Positions 63,216 through 64,000 of a stretch of 64,000 bases of DNA are shown in pieces; positions within the stretch are counted from its first letter, which is position 1; the number at the start of each line of letters is the position of its first letter. The stretch is from Schistosoma haematobium (lineage: Eukaryota > Platyhelminthes > Trematoda > Strigeidida > Schistosomatidae). Where the stretch lies: assembly GCF_000699445.3 (NCBI RefSeq), contig NC_067199.1, positions 31,914,902 through 31,978,901 on the forward strand, read 5' to 3'. Below the pieces are notes generated by a model. That model worked only from the letters and a program-made list of their open reading frames with translations, made no database searches and was not told where the DNA came from. Position numbers and translations under genes: made by a program.

Positions 63216-63665
63216 CAAAGCCGCCAATCAGAAGCAGAGGATTATCGATTGGACCAAGGACGCGTAAAACACGTGAGAGCAGTCTAGAGTCCTGATTTGT
63301 CCTGCTTTCCACCTAGTCCAGCCACTTAAGTCCAGAGTACAAATATCAGTTTCTGCAATATGAATTATTTATTTCAAACATACGGGGTTTATATACCAAT
63401 CAAACAGACCACAACGTACCATAAAATAGGAAACAACATTTGTACAATATTTGGTCAAATGTGGCAGTGAATGTGGGAGGCAGTGACTAATAGACAGTGA
63501 ATAATTCAAGAATGGTAGAACGTATAATAACAGTTCATAGGTCAAAATAAAGTTGATAATAAGAGGAATATGAATATGAATAGTTTAGTTAATTAACAAT
63601 TATACGATAAAAATACACGTTTAGTATTGGTTCATAAGAGGATCCCAAAGTTATCACTTATTATG
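63216..63665. repeat. Possible dispersed repeat of unknown type
   Basis: A block richer in GC than its surroundings (GCCAATCAGAAGCAGAGG, GGACCAAGGACGCGTAAAAC). The impression that it recurs in fluke genomes is from memory; only one copy is in this window, so support is weak. Confidence 0.25.
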
Positions 63666-64000
63666 TTTATCGGGACCTAACAAGAATATAGTAACGTTCT
63701 GAATGGTAACGTGTATTAGTGTGTGTTGTGTTTTATTTTTAGATTTATAAGTCTTATGACAGTGTGCTTTATTTAAAAAATAATGTCTATAATTTAAAAC
63801 TCAAACAGAATCATCCAGAGGAAATCATACTCTCATTTAGAATACATTATGTCGTCACGTTCATCACTGAGAAGTCTCAAGCTATGATTTTAAGGGTTTT
63901 CCAGTTAATATCTTCTCATGAAAAATGTATTATGCATAAACATGATTTGTATAAAACGATAAAAATCAATTATTTTTTATCCCATAAATATTTTTCAATA

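Overview
The window looks like nuclear DNA of a blood fluke (Schistosoma or a close relative). The evidence is AT-rich sequence, intron-split genes with long repeat-filled introns, several non-LTR retrotransposon families of the RTE and CR1 type, a Merlin-type DNA transposon, and many copies of tRNA-like short repeats carrying hammerhead ribozyme sequences (the SMalpha type known from schistosomes). Species cannot be fixed from the sequence alone.

Three protein genes are supported. (1) Minus strand, 2056-7820: a complete three-exon gene for the beta subunit of Rab geranylgeranyltransferase, with 3.9 kb of intron 1 filled by retrotransposon debris. (2) Plus strand, 22643-24136: one long uninterrupted reading frame (497 aa) with a weak PTB-like N-terminal region and a Cys-rich C-terminal half. 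(3) Minus strand, 27531-42352: a six-exon gene for a probable secreted protein (481 aa) with two Kunitz domains. All splice phases agree; the first Kunitz domain has lost exactly one disulfide pair, and a second ATG-bearing first exon lies at 36364-36412.

Layout: 1-7820 RABGGTB; 7821-21870 older, less AT-rich repeat-rich DNA with a CR1/Jockey-like fragment (9609-11188), RTE scraps and an unclassified 180-bp repeat; 22.6-24.1 kb single-exon gene; 25-46 kb Kunitz gene and its introns, crowded with hammerhead short repeats; 47.2-49.8 kb a 5'-truncated RTE element with an intact 878-codon frame; 50-56 kb more short repeats plus a Merlin deletion derivative with terminal inverted repeats and target-site duplication; 56.4-60.5 kb a decayed CR1-type element with a PHD-like finger in ORF1 that has itself been hit by a 162-bp RTE-ended insertion; 60.6-64 kb AT-rich DNA with no gene seen.

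The most unusual pattern is structural. Many of the hammerhead-bearing short repeats are not simple copies but head-to-head inverted (fold-back) units, each arm carrying tRNA-like and/or hammerhead sequence. One is a perfect 40-bp palindrome whose 9-base loop is part of the hammerhead core; another is a miniature inverted repeat enclosing a hammerhead with an intact core. Two other copies show the opposite layout, a direct repeat with about 405-bp period, as expected if the unit multiplies through tandem or circular intermediates.
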